A stretch of DNA of 64,000 bases from Amylostereum areolatum. Its lineage: Eukaryota; Basidiomycota; Agaricomycetes; Russulales; Stereaceae. Made by a program: the position numbers and the translations under genes. The stretch lies in assembly GCA_012932865.1 (NCBI GenBank), contig SAXG01000034.1:62001-126000 (forward strand), given 5' to 3'. This document shows positions 20,809 through 28,201 of the stretch, in pieces. The notes beneath the pieces were generated by a model that did no database searches, was not told the origin of the DNA, and was given only the letters and a program-made list of their open reading frames with translations. How positions within the stretch are numbered: position 1 is the stretch's first letter; each line of letters opens with the position of its first letter.

Positions 20809-22061
20809 AAACCCTCCTTCTTCTCCTCCACCTTCGGCTGAGCTTGAAGCGCGTCCATCACGCTTTTCCGATCTTCGGCCGACAGGCTCCTAGCCCAGGC
20901 GGTGGGTGTCTCGAACGTCTGTGCTCGAGCCTCCCGCTTTGGTGGTTCCGTGTACCGGTCCCTCCCCCACATGTCTCGGATGTTCTTCACGTCCACCCTG
21001 CAGTCCCGCACCTGGTGGCCATTCTGTCCGCAGCGGAAGCATCGCCCCTTGATGTCGACACGGTTGACGTCCATCGGCTGACCTTTGCCACCGTGCACCG
21101 TGCCGGTTCCATCGCGGCGCCATGGGACCTGCCCCCCTTGTTGCCCATTGGTCGATCCTTGTCCTTTGGGTTTTTGGTTCTGCACGGGTCCACTGCGCTG
21201 GGTCTTAAGGTCCTCCCGCTCCTGTCGTAGACCGTCGATCAGGATGATGCGCTCTTTGAGGTCCTCATATTTCTGAGGAACGTGGCCGCTGTCGTAGATG
21301 GAGTCGATGGTCCGATAGTAGACGTTGTGTTTGAGCAGCTGCATGAGGTGGATAGGGTCCTGCGCCGTGGAGTATCCTGCCTTCCTTGCGAGTTGCTCGA
21401 ACTTGGCGAAGTATTCATGGGCAGTGGTACCCTTCGTCTGTTTGAACCCGTCCAGTTCGACTGCGGCACGGTGCTGCTCATTGACGTCGGTGAAGGCCCC
21501 TTTGAGTGCTTTGTGGAAGTCCACCCAGGCGACCATGGCTCCATTGGCCAAGTGTGCATCCTCATACTCGGCCTTCCAGGTGCGTGCTGCCTCCCCCGTC
21601 ATGTAGGTGAGAATGAAGAGGACTTTGTCCTTGTCCGTCACGAGGTCATCCTCAGCGGCTCGCATGTATTCCTCGCACGACCGCATCCAGTCATTGAAGT
21701 CCTCTCGTTTCCCAGAGAAGCCTTCAGGAGTTTTCGCGTGGACTTTCTTTCGGGGGGGTCTGGCGGCGGCGGCGGCTGGGGCACTAACAGTGACCGCAGG
21801 GGGGTTGACGGTGATGGGGGGGGCCGTGACGTTGACGGTGGGGGGTGGCAGGTTGAGGGCAGCAACAAGCATGGCAGGGATGGCGACCCATTGGCCATTT
21901 ACTTCCATGAGCCAGGCATCGTCGGTGCCGTTATTCATGTGTTGGATGGGAGAGCCAGTTTGGCCGATGACGATGTTCCATGTTCCACCGATTTCGGTGC
22001 AGTTGGCAAGTTCGGTGGGGAGAGGGGGTTGGGGGTCGGTGCGGATCCACTGGGCAGCCAT
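20805..22061 (-). CDS. gag: Gag polyprotein (capsid and nucleocapsid)
   Basis: 418 residues from ATG 22061 (MAAQWIRTDPQPPLPTELAN). A Pro/Ala-rich stretch (about 75-105) is followed by a capsid-like helical region (EGFSGKREDFNDWMRSCEEY through VPQKYEDLKERIILI). A zinc knuckle CFRCGQNGHQVRDC lies at about 341-354 (CCHC, spacing 2-4-4), and the tail is charged. It forms the cytoplasmic particle that packages element RNA. The stop TGA (20807-20805) is preceded by GGGTTTT in the right phase for -1 slippage into pol. The frame upstream of the ATG is open for 102 codons, so a longer N-terminus is possible. Confidence 0.9.
   Translation of the reverse strand: MAAQWIRTDPQPPLPTELANCTEIGGTWNIVIGQTGSPIQHMNNGTDDAWLMEVNGQWVAIPAMLVAALNLPPPTVNVTAPPITVNPPAVTVSAPAAAAARPPRKKVHAKTPEGFSGKREDFNDWMRSCEEYMRAAEDDLVTDKDKVLFILTYMTGEAARTWKAEYEDAHLANGAMVAWVDFHKALKGAFTDVNEQHRAAVELDGFKQTKGTTAHEYFAKFEQLARKAGYSTAQDPIHLMQLLKHNVYYRTIDSIYDSGHVPQKYEDLKERIILIDGLRQEREDLKTQRSGPVQNQKPKGQGSTNGQQGGQVPWRRDGTGTVHGGKGQPMDVNRVDIKGRCFRCGQNGHQVRDCRVDVKNIRDMWGRDRYTEPPKREARAQTFETPTAWARSLSAEDRKSVMDALQAQPKVEEKKEGF
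20808..20814 (-). promoter_or_regulatory. -1 ribosomal frameshift heptamer at gag/pol junction
   Basis: Minus strand G-GGT-TTT directly before the gag TGA. This fits X-XXY-YYZ read in the gag frame. After slipping back one base the ribosome reads TTG AGG GGG CTG and stays open through pol. Downstream pseudoknot not tested. Confidence 0.65.
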
Positions 22062-22367
22062 GATTGGTTCGTCGAGGTCGTAGAAGTCTTCGTCGGTGAC
22101 AGGTGGTAGGGCGGAGGCGGCGATGAGGTTGAAGTCGGCTTCAGTGAGGTCGTCTTGGCTTTCGTTGGCGAAGTACCAACTGATGCCACTTGTTTGGGTT
22201 GCTACGAAGGCGACTTCGACAGTGGTGTCTCCGAGTTGGACAAAGAAGTCGTTTCCTCGTTCAGTGAAGCCTAGAGGGAGGGGATATATGTAGCAGTTTT
22301 CGTCCTCAACGTCGGTGTCAGAGTCAGAACTGGAGTCGGAGCCGTTGAGTCCGAACGAGGGAATTGT

Positions 22368-22769
22368 TTATAAGTGGGTGAGGTCGATGACCTCTGGCTG
22401 GGTGAGGTCGATGACCTCTGGCTCTGGTGTGGGGCTGGGGGTGTTGCCTGGTGTAAGGAGGCGGTGGGTGTGTCGAGTGTCCACTGGTATTTTCTCGTTG
22501 GGCGCGTAGAAGGTTTTTGGGGGTTGCTCGAGTTTGTAGCGGTAGGTGACGTATGGGCAGGAGTAGACGTAGAGGTTTCCGTTTCCTTGTTCGCTTATTT
22601 TGAGGTGATAGAAGTGGACGTCTATGATAGAGTCTTCAAGTTCTTCTACGCCGAGGGCGACCTTCCAATTGTGCCAGGCCCAAGGGTCTTTAGATTCGTT
22701 GATGAGGGAGATGATAGCGTCGTGGCTGATGGGGATGAATTCTTGTACTTGCGAGCGCCAATCTTCCAT
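22368..22769 (-). CDS. extra leader ORF before gag, with two VIDLT motifs
   Basis: 133 codons from ATG 22769 (MEDWRSQVQEFIPISHDA), ending in PEPEVIDLTQPEVIDLTHL then TAA (22370-22368). The frame is open further upstream without an ATG. VIDLT is the classic core of SUMO-interacting motifs, here twice through a 24-base tandem duplication. The frame is the same as gag: after the TAA, 102 sense codons follow without a stop up to the gag ATG at 22061, rich in SSDSDTDVEDE. So this may be an independent small protein, or the N-terminus of a longer Gag cut by one stop codon. Most gypsy elements have no such ORF. Not recognised by family. Confidence 0.55.
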   Translation of the reverse strand: MEDWRSQVQEFIPISHDAIISLINESKDPWAWHNWKVALGVEELEDSIIDVHFYHLKISEQGNGNLYVYSCPYVTYRYKLEQPPKTFYAPNEKIPVDTRHTHRLLTPGNTPSPTPEPEVIDLTQPEVIDLTHL

Positions 22770-23228
22770 GCACGAGCCCCCAGTCGAAATGGTTACTCTG
22801 TGCGGCAAGGGAAGATTTTGTCGAGGGAAGGTGGTTCTGTTATGAGATCGCAAGACGGTCTGCCTCAGTCTTCTCGACCTGTTGGCTGTCTCTTCGTCTA
22901 GGGGACACGAGCCCAAAGACTTCCTAAACCGCTTTCCTTTCGCCGCTTTTACTCGTTTCCTACACCAAAGGTGCACCTTCTACTGTCACCTCTGAGCTTT
23001 CAACTCCTGGTATTGGAGAGTCTCGAGTAGGTGTAACGTTTCGAGGAAACGTCAAGCCGGCACCGGTATACGTGCGCACGACCACAATGTCAGGGTAACG
23101 AGTCGCGTACTCTGGGGGCAACGGTCTAGGGCGGCACGGGGGAAGAACAAGGTCAGTACCAGACGGGTACTACTACTACTACGCTACAGTACGTAGGGAC
23201 GGTCGTAGGGTGGTGCAAGAGTAAACAG

Positions 23229-23238
23229 ATCTCGAGCT
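23229..23238 (-). other. primer binding site, probably self-primed (Tf1 type)
   Basis: Two bases after the 5' LTR the minus strand reads AGCTCGAGAT. This is the exact reverse complement of ATCTCGAGCT in the LTR at the predicted RNA 5' end. No TGG-type tRNA match starts here. In Tf1 the first 11 RNA bases fold back on the primer site in just this arrangement. The core CTCGAG is itself palindromic, so some of the match is trivial. Confidence 0.55.
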
Positions 23239-23240
23239 TA

Positions 23241-23698
23241 TGTCAGCAACGACTAGTGCGACAGCACCAAGTTACGACACAGCTGACTAGAAGATGAGGA
23301 CGACAGAGGGGAGCCGATCAGACACGGCGACAGACGAGGGAAAGCAAGCAAAGTCGGTAGAATTGACTAGCTCGAGATAAGGAATATGTACAGCGAGAGC
23401 GAGCCTTATATACACAAGAGGAGAGAGACTTAGGTAAGCAACCAATACACGGCGATCAGTAAGCAGACCAAGTATAAGTAAGCAGTCGTATGTAAAAGAG
23501 CACAGCGTGAGTCAGTATCGTACAGCATGAGTCAAGAGAAAGGAGTCAGACCCGGACCGAGATGAGTCACGTGGGTCCGGGCGGGATATAGATGAGCCGG
23601 GTCCGGGCCAAGGTGGAGCCGGACCGGTGATAAGTCGATAAGTCCTAAAGCGTGTAACCGATGTAAAGTAAAAAGAAAATTATAGACCGTTCATGACA
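23241..23698 (-). repeat. 5' LTR of gypsy element
   Basis: Promoter-bearing LTR. On the minus strand TATATAAG (23412-23405) lies 34 bases upstream of ATCTCGAGCT (23378-23369), the expected RNA start. Confidence 0.93.
23405..23412 (-). promoter_or_regulatory. LTR TATA box
   Basis: TATATAAG on the minus strand. The distance of about 34 bases to the complementary self-primer sequence is typical for a TATA-driven start. Confidence 0.65.
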
Positions 23699-24394
23699 GG
23701 TGGCGCGCGTGGTCGAACATCGCCAGCAGGAAGTGGGGGTTCTTGTACTTGTCCCGGAACATCCACATCAGGATCGCGAGGAGGGGTGGGTAGGACAGCG
23801 GCTGCAGCGGTGGCATCAGTACACCCTTCCCCGAGCCAGTCGTTTTGCACTCCTCGACTGCCTCGCGCGCTGCGGCCTCGTATGCCTTGGACTGGGCGAA
23901 CACCTCACACTACACCCATGCTGTGCTAATCTAGCAGTAGACAGTCAAAAAGGGGCGTACCTGCCGAATACAAGGACACAGATGTGGCAGAAAGCTGGAA
24001 CAGTGTATGGTGGCGGGGGCGCGGACATTGTAACAGCAGGGAGCAAGCTTGATGGGAATATGGCAGCGCGATGGTGGTGGTGGCAGGCATGCGGGGCAAT
24101 GAGACGAAGCTGGATGCTGCAAAGGTGTTGAATCAAAAAGGTTGAGTGAAGAGAGTGATGGTGATGTGGTGGGTCACTGGGTGGAACGAAGGAGGAAGGC
24201 AAAAGAGTCGAAGAGGGTAGCGCGAGGGATGCGTACACAAGAGTACACAAAGCAAAATGAATAAGTGGAACGAACGCTTATTTACTCGAGAGTCTAAGTT
24301 GTCGACCGTCGCGCGTCGAGACATTGGCCGTCCACTTGCTTATTAGTCGAGTGAGAGCGAACAAGAATAAGAATGATGGAAAAATGGAGCAAGG

Positions 24395-24530
24395 ATGAAG
24401 CGTATCTATCTGTATCTGTTTGTATCTGTCTGTATCGTACTCGTATCAGCTCATTCGACCGATTTCTCAATCGTATCGTATCGTATTGTATTGTATCACT
24501 ATCAGTCTGTATCGTATTTGTATCCGATCC
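24395..24530. repeat. right subterminal GTATC array
   Basis: Ten or more GTATC words, including GTATCTG repeated and GTATCGTATCGTATTG. It mirrors the left array and ends about 55 bases before the start codon of the next gene. Confidence 0.7.
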
Positions 24531-24584
24531 TATCGAGCGACTTTTGACTGGGCATGCCCATCTGTCCTCCACCCCTCTTGCACC

Positions 24585-26009
24585 ATGATCTCCTTCCATG
24601 ATCTCCATCCAGATCTCCAGTGTCAGCTCTGTCGCGCAAAAATCCAGGCCCAAATTGAGGTGGAACATTGTATGAACGCTGCGATGGAGACACATCATGG
24701 TGCGCATGTGCTCGAGCACTCCGAAGTCATGAACGTGTTTGAGGTGTTGCGGGGCCATGGCGACATCGCTATTTCTCAGAGTATAAATCAATTGCTGCGA
24801 GAGTGGTGCGGTAGTGGTGCTTCATCGGGTGTGGAGAAGGTAGTACACACACTTTTTCTTATGTGACCTGTGTTCATCTCGGCACAGGAAATGACTGCAA
24901 CGCGAGATTCAACTGGAAATCCATCAATTGCAAGATCAGCTTATACTGCACGGCCCTCACAGAAGCGAGGAGCAGTCTTTGTCGAGATCAGTCAGCCCCG
25001 GCCGGTAGTAGAGGCTAAATCGACCCAGACAGCAAGGTATGCATAGTTCATGAAGTTCAACTTGTTTGCGTGCTTTTTTGTTCATGACCTACCACAGGAT
25101 GCCAGCTGTAGAGCGCTCACCCTCAGTCAGTTTCACACCATGTTTGATACTGATGAGAAAGGTTAAAATCTCCTGGAGTGTCCACCGGGCCCAGTCATCT
25201 CTAGGACCCTACATGCCCGTTTTCAACGTGCCAAAATCCCCCGTTTTCCCATCCCCGGCGGTTGTCGCTCCCTGAAAGAAGTGTCCTTCACGCGCAACTT
25301 CTTCAGACGTCACTTTGGCGGAGACGAGATTGCCGAAAGGCAGGTCACTTGGGGATGCATTCCACGCATTTGCCATGTTCTATTCCTCGCTGCGACCTAC
25401 GCGCCCTCTTCTCCAGGCGAGGCAGGTTTCTACATACACCCGGGTCCAGCAAATTTGCTTTGGCCCGAGCGCGTGCACATCATGGGAACGGTGGTCAACA
25501 GAGATTCGTCGCGGTATCTGGGTCTGTATTCCCTTGTTCCGCTGGGAGACTCGTCGACGCTTGAGACGGAAGAATGGCTTAGTCTCCCGGAGGTCGTGAG
25601 GACGCGCTGGGTGCTTCGCGTGGCGGCAGGTATGGATAGAAACTCGCGGATGGTGCAAGCACGGGCGAGATTGGGGGAAAATGCGACGGAAGAGGAGGTG
25701 TCTCAGTTAGCCGACACGAGCACTGTGGGCAAAGGGCGGGTTTCCAAGGTCGATATACGACGCGCATTTGATGAAGGGTACGCGGTGAGTATCTGCTCTT
25801 TTTGTTTCACACACCTCGGAGAATACTGACCATTTATATCTTCGTAGCGTTTGCATGTGTGGGGACTGAAGTGTGTTGGTTACGATAATGAGTTCGCAAA
25901 GATGATCCAGACCAAGCAGAGACGAGAGGCCGTCCATCGTGCGGTTCCCGCGTCCGCTGTTGGGAGACGCGCGAACGGTGTAGTGGAGAATTGTACGTCC
26001 TATATCTAG
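24585..26009 (+). CDS. DUF6697 protein, copy 1
   Basis: Starts at ATG 24585 (MISFHDLHPDLQCQLCRAKI). An N-terminal region follows with introns at about 24839-24886 and 25037-25098. The DUF6697 core includes NFFRRHFGGDEIAERQVTWG, GFYIHPGPANLLW, LGLYSLVPLGDSSTLETEEW, RVSKVDIRRAFDEGYA and, after an intron, RLHVWGLKCVGYDNEFAK. The order of a KYMGxY-like strand, TEEWLSLP, RAFDEGxx and the closing GLxCVGY block is what I know of this Agaricomycete-specific domain; its function is unknown. The frame between 25150 and 25260 needs a short intron or contains a shift (an ORF stop lies near 25273 in one frame), so this part is uncertain. The outer mobile element ends only 32 bases before the ATG, so its promoter must lie in or across that element. 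Confidence 0.7.
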
Positions 26010-26493
26010 AATCATTGTAGTTGGATAGGGCCTCTCAAAATCACCCCCCTGTCCCTGGTATGCGGAGTACGTAGACACGGTCGGATTGCGCTCCAGTTCA
26101 ATCGGATCGAATATTGATTTTTCGCACGTGATCGCGACTATTTGATGACGTTTTCACGCCCTCCGCTGCTTTGTCCCTTACCATCACGTCCGCTACATAG
26201 AAACCCCTATCGCTCGCCTTTCGATCGCAAGAGGTTGAGGTAACGGGTGAATCAGTAGCGGTGCAACCAGCAAGGTAAGCCGTGAGCTCATAACTGGCGT
26301 CGAACTCGGTGGCATGAAGTTGACAGGTTCTTGCGGTATCCCAGACCTCGTAGGATACAGTATCGAGCTTCACGGATAGATCATTATCGAAACCTTTGAC
26401 CGCTTTTCATGCAAGGTAGCGTATGCGATTTGGGTGCATATGCGCTTGTCTGATCTTCTCGTACAGTAGCGTACACCCAACGTCGCATGCGAC
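26010..26493. other. intergenic, no gene recognised
   Basis: Separates DUF6697 copy 1 from the F-box gene and presumably holds the F-box promoter. No TATA box is evident. Confidence 0.35.
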
Positions 26494-28065
26494 ATGAATA
26501 TTGAAGACTTTCCCAACGAAATCCTGCTTCTTATATTCGAAGCAGGCCAGCGGTCACGCCCTCGGTATTCCGACAAGGGACCGCCTTTCGAGGTCTGCGT
26601 GACGCAGGTGTCTCGCCGATGGCGCCAGCTTGCGTTGAGAACCCCCCACCTTTGGACCTGGATCGAATTCCGACTTCTCCGAAACATCTCTTTCTTCAAA
26701 GCCCACATCTACTGTATCCGCTCATCTGATCTTCCGCTTCACATAACTATCGATACAACAGGATGGAAGGGCCTCCTGCGCGGGGAGTCCTTTTCCGTAA
26801 TATTCATGAACCACATCAAGTACCTCAAGGCGCTCTTCGACACCCTCACAACCCACGCACATCGTTGGGCGTCATTCGCACTATCACTGCACCATCCGAA
26901 ACTCATGGAAATCGCCTTGAAACGACTCGCACCCATCCCTGCAGCTCCCAACCTTAGGGATCTCGCCTTGGTCGTTCAGCGTCTTCCCATGTCAAACATT
27001 CCAGAGTTTGTAAAGATTCCTACGGAGCATCGTCCTTTCCATGACAATGCTCCCTTGCTACGCCATCTCACCCTCGAAGGCGTGTGTCTCCCCTGGGACA
27101 GTGCGCACTACAATGGGCTTTCCTCTCTCAGCCTCAAGAACCATCCCGACAGATGTCGTCCCAACTTCCAAGAGTTCTCCCGGATCCTCAGCAACTCGAC
27201 CGAACTCGAGTCGCTCGTCATCTCCAACGCCGGACCACGCGCGTCGAGCGCCACCGGTGAAGATCCCCACGTAGAGTTGCCCACAGTGCTCGACTTCACA
27301 TTACAAGACCTGACCTTCGCCGACGCCACCGCGCTCATGACGCACCTCACCCTCCCCAACCTCGACACGCTCACCCTCCGCCTCTTCGACCAGCATGGCA
27401 AGAGCCGGTACTTCAACTCGGACGTGCAAGTCCGCGACTTCGTCCGCCAGCTCGCAACGCCGTACAAAGGTACCGGCCGTTCGCTCCTGCAGCCCGTGCA
27501 GGCGCTGTACCTCGACCACGCCACGAGCAACGACCTGCCCCTCGCCGAGCGCCTGCTGTCCTCCCTGCCTAACCTGCGCGTGCTCGCGCTCAACTACTCG
27601 CCCGACGGACACACGCTCGACCTCCTCGGCGACCGGCCGGGGATGCGGAAACCGTCGGACGACCCGCGCGCGGTGCGCGTGCTCTGCCCGCTCCTGCGCA
27701 TCCTGGTCGTGCGCCTGGTCTCGCGCGGGCTCCTGGTGCACGTCCTCAAGCATCGCAAGTCCATCGGATTCCCGATCCTGCGTCTGGCACTTCCGCACGA
27801 CGTGTGGCCGATGCCTGGACAGCGCACGGCGATCGAGGAGCTGGTGAAGGTCGAGCTGATGGAGGTGCCGACGCCGGGGACGAATCGAATCACGCATGGT
27901 CCGGAGTTTGAGGTGGATCTTGACCCCTTCTTGGAGAGGTCGTACGTGTTGGCGGACGAAGAGCCGGACAGGATTGTCGAGGAGGAAGCTGCAAAGACGG
28001 AGGTGGTGGAGGTGGAGGTGACGAAGGTGAAGGTGACACAGGTGGAGACGGAGGTGGACAAGTAG
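26494..28065 (+). CDS. F-box protein with LRR-like C-terminus
   Basis: Single open frame of 523 residues without introns. The F-box is at residues about 3-50 (IEDFPNEILLLIFEAGQ, then CVTQVSRRWRQLALRTPHLW), the standard Agaricomycete form that binds Skp1 in an SCF ubiquitin ligase. The rest is a run of Leu-rich strands (LRHLTLEGVCLPW, LTLRLFDQHG, LPNLRVLALNYSPDG) like degenerate LRRs that would bind a substrate. The last 40 residues are very acidic and repetitive (EEEAAKTEVVEVEVTKVKV) and may be disordered. Substrate unknown. It is convergent with COG8; the stops are 136 bases apart. Confidence 0.88.
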   Translation: MNIEDFPNEILLLIFEAGQRSRPRYSDKGPPFEVCVTQVSRRWRQLALRTPHLWTWIEFRLLRNISFFKAHIYCIRSSDLPLHITIDTTGWKGLLRGESFSVIFMNHIKYLKALFDTLTTHAHRWASFALSLHHPKLMEIALKRLAPIPAAPNLRDLALVVQRLPMSNIPEFVKIPTEHRPFHDNAPLLRHLTLEGVCLPWDSAHYNGLSSLSLKNHPDRCRPNFQEFSRILSNSTELESLVISNAGPRASSATGEDPHVELPTVLDFTLQDLTFADATALMTHLTLPNLDTLTLRLFDQHGKSRYFNSDVQVRDFVRQLATPYKGTGRSLLQPVQALYLDHATSNDLPLAERLLSSLPNLRVLALNYSPDGHTLDLLGDRPGMRKPSDDPRAVRVLCPLLRILVVRLVSRGLLVHVLKHRKSIGFPILRLALPHDVWPMPGQRTAIEELVKVELMEVPTPGTNRITHGPEFEVDLDPFLERSYVLADEEPDRIVEEEAAKTEVVEVEVTKVKVTQVETEVDK

Positions 28066-28201
28066 GATGGCGAGGCAAGATGGCAGACTCTTCGGGATAC
28101 CTGTCAATGTCTCTCTGGACTACTTTATCGCTCACGTATCGTGTACGGCACTTAGTATTAGCCCCACATAATCATGCTCTAATGAGTTTGATTGACAGTG
28201 G

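Larger units (their letters stand above)
16183..23698 (-). mobile_element. Ty3/gypsy chromovirus (LTR retrotransposon), 7516 bases, nearly intact
   Basis: Complete element read on the minus strand: 5' LTR 23698-23241, primer site, leader ORF, gag, pol, purine tract, 3' LTR 16640-16183. LTRs are 458 bases each, start TGTCA and end TGACA, and I find one difference (A at 16495 region versus G near 23548). A 5-base target duplication GGTGG flanks it (16178-16182 and 23699-23703). Near-identical LTRs mean a recent insertion. The pol chromodomain places it among chromoviruses, and the self-primer feature fits the Tf1/sushi group. Confidence 0.95.
15990..24028 (-). pseudogene. small gene of the outer element, split by the gypsy insertion
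   Basis: A minus-strand gene starts at ATG 24028 (MSAPPPPYTVPAFCHICVLV, with a CxxC). After an intron ending near 23920 it continues as EVFAQSKAYEAAAREAVEEC and a hydrophobic LSYPPLLAILMWMF, up to DHARHL at the insertion site. Across the GGTGG target duplication the frame would continue from 16182 leftward as SISLYVFGCMTPACNHLLD, either coding or an intron beginning GTACGT. A pyrimidine-rich leader lies before the ATG. Family not recognised. The gypsy element lies in the same orientation, so the gene is cut in two. Protein identity and exon limits are uncertain. Confidence 0.4.
15525..24552. mobile_element. outer DNA element with inverted ends, split by a retrotransposon
   Basis: The two ends are inverted copies. 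Left (15525-15563) reads CCCCCCAGTCAAAAGTCC then GTCGATAGGATCCGATAC. The right end (24552-24517, minus strand) reads CCCAGTCAAAAGTCGC then TCGATAGGATCGGATAC. CATG flanks both sides (15521-15524 and 24553-24556) and may be a 4-base target duplication, although CATGCCC could also belong to the ends. Just inside each end is an array rich in GATAC/GTATC, of the kind transposases bind in other DNA elements. Without the nested gypsy element it would be about 1.5 kb and carries one small gene, so it is probably non-autonomous. No transposase is seen and I cannot name the superfamily. Confidence 0.6.

Noticed and set aside
21282..22109. Long plus-strand frame of 275 codons across gag.
   Set aside because: It is the mirror frame of gag; the Gly/Val-rich product reflects Pro-rich gag codons.
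23167..23185. TAC triplet run inside the gypsy leader.
   Set aside because: Short microsatellite of about five units with no evident role.
15536..24530. GATAC arrays as a CRISPR or a microsatellite.
   Set aside because: Spacing is irregular, there are no constant spacers, the genome is eukaryotic, and both arrays sit just inside matching inverted ends.
27301..28107. 268-codon minus-strand frame inside the F-box gene.
   Set aside because: Mirror frame rich in His/Arg/Gln, typical of the antisense of GC-rich coding DNA; the plus strand holds the F-box.
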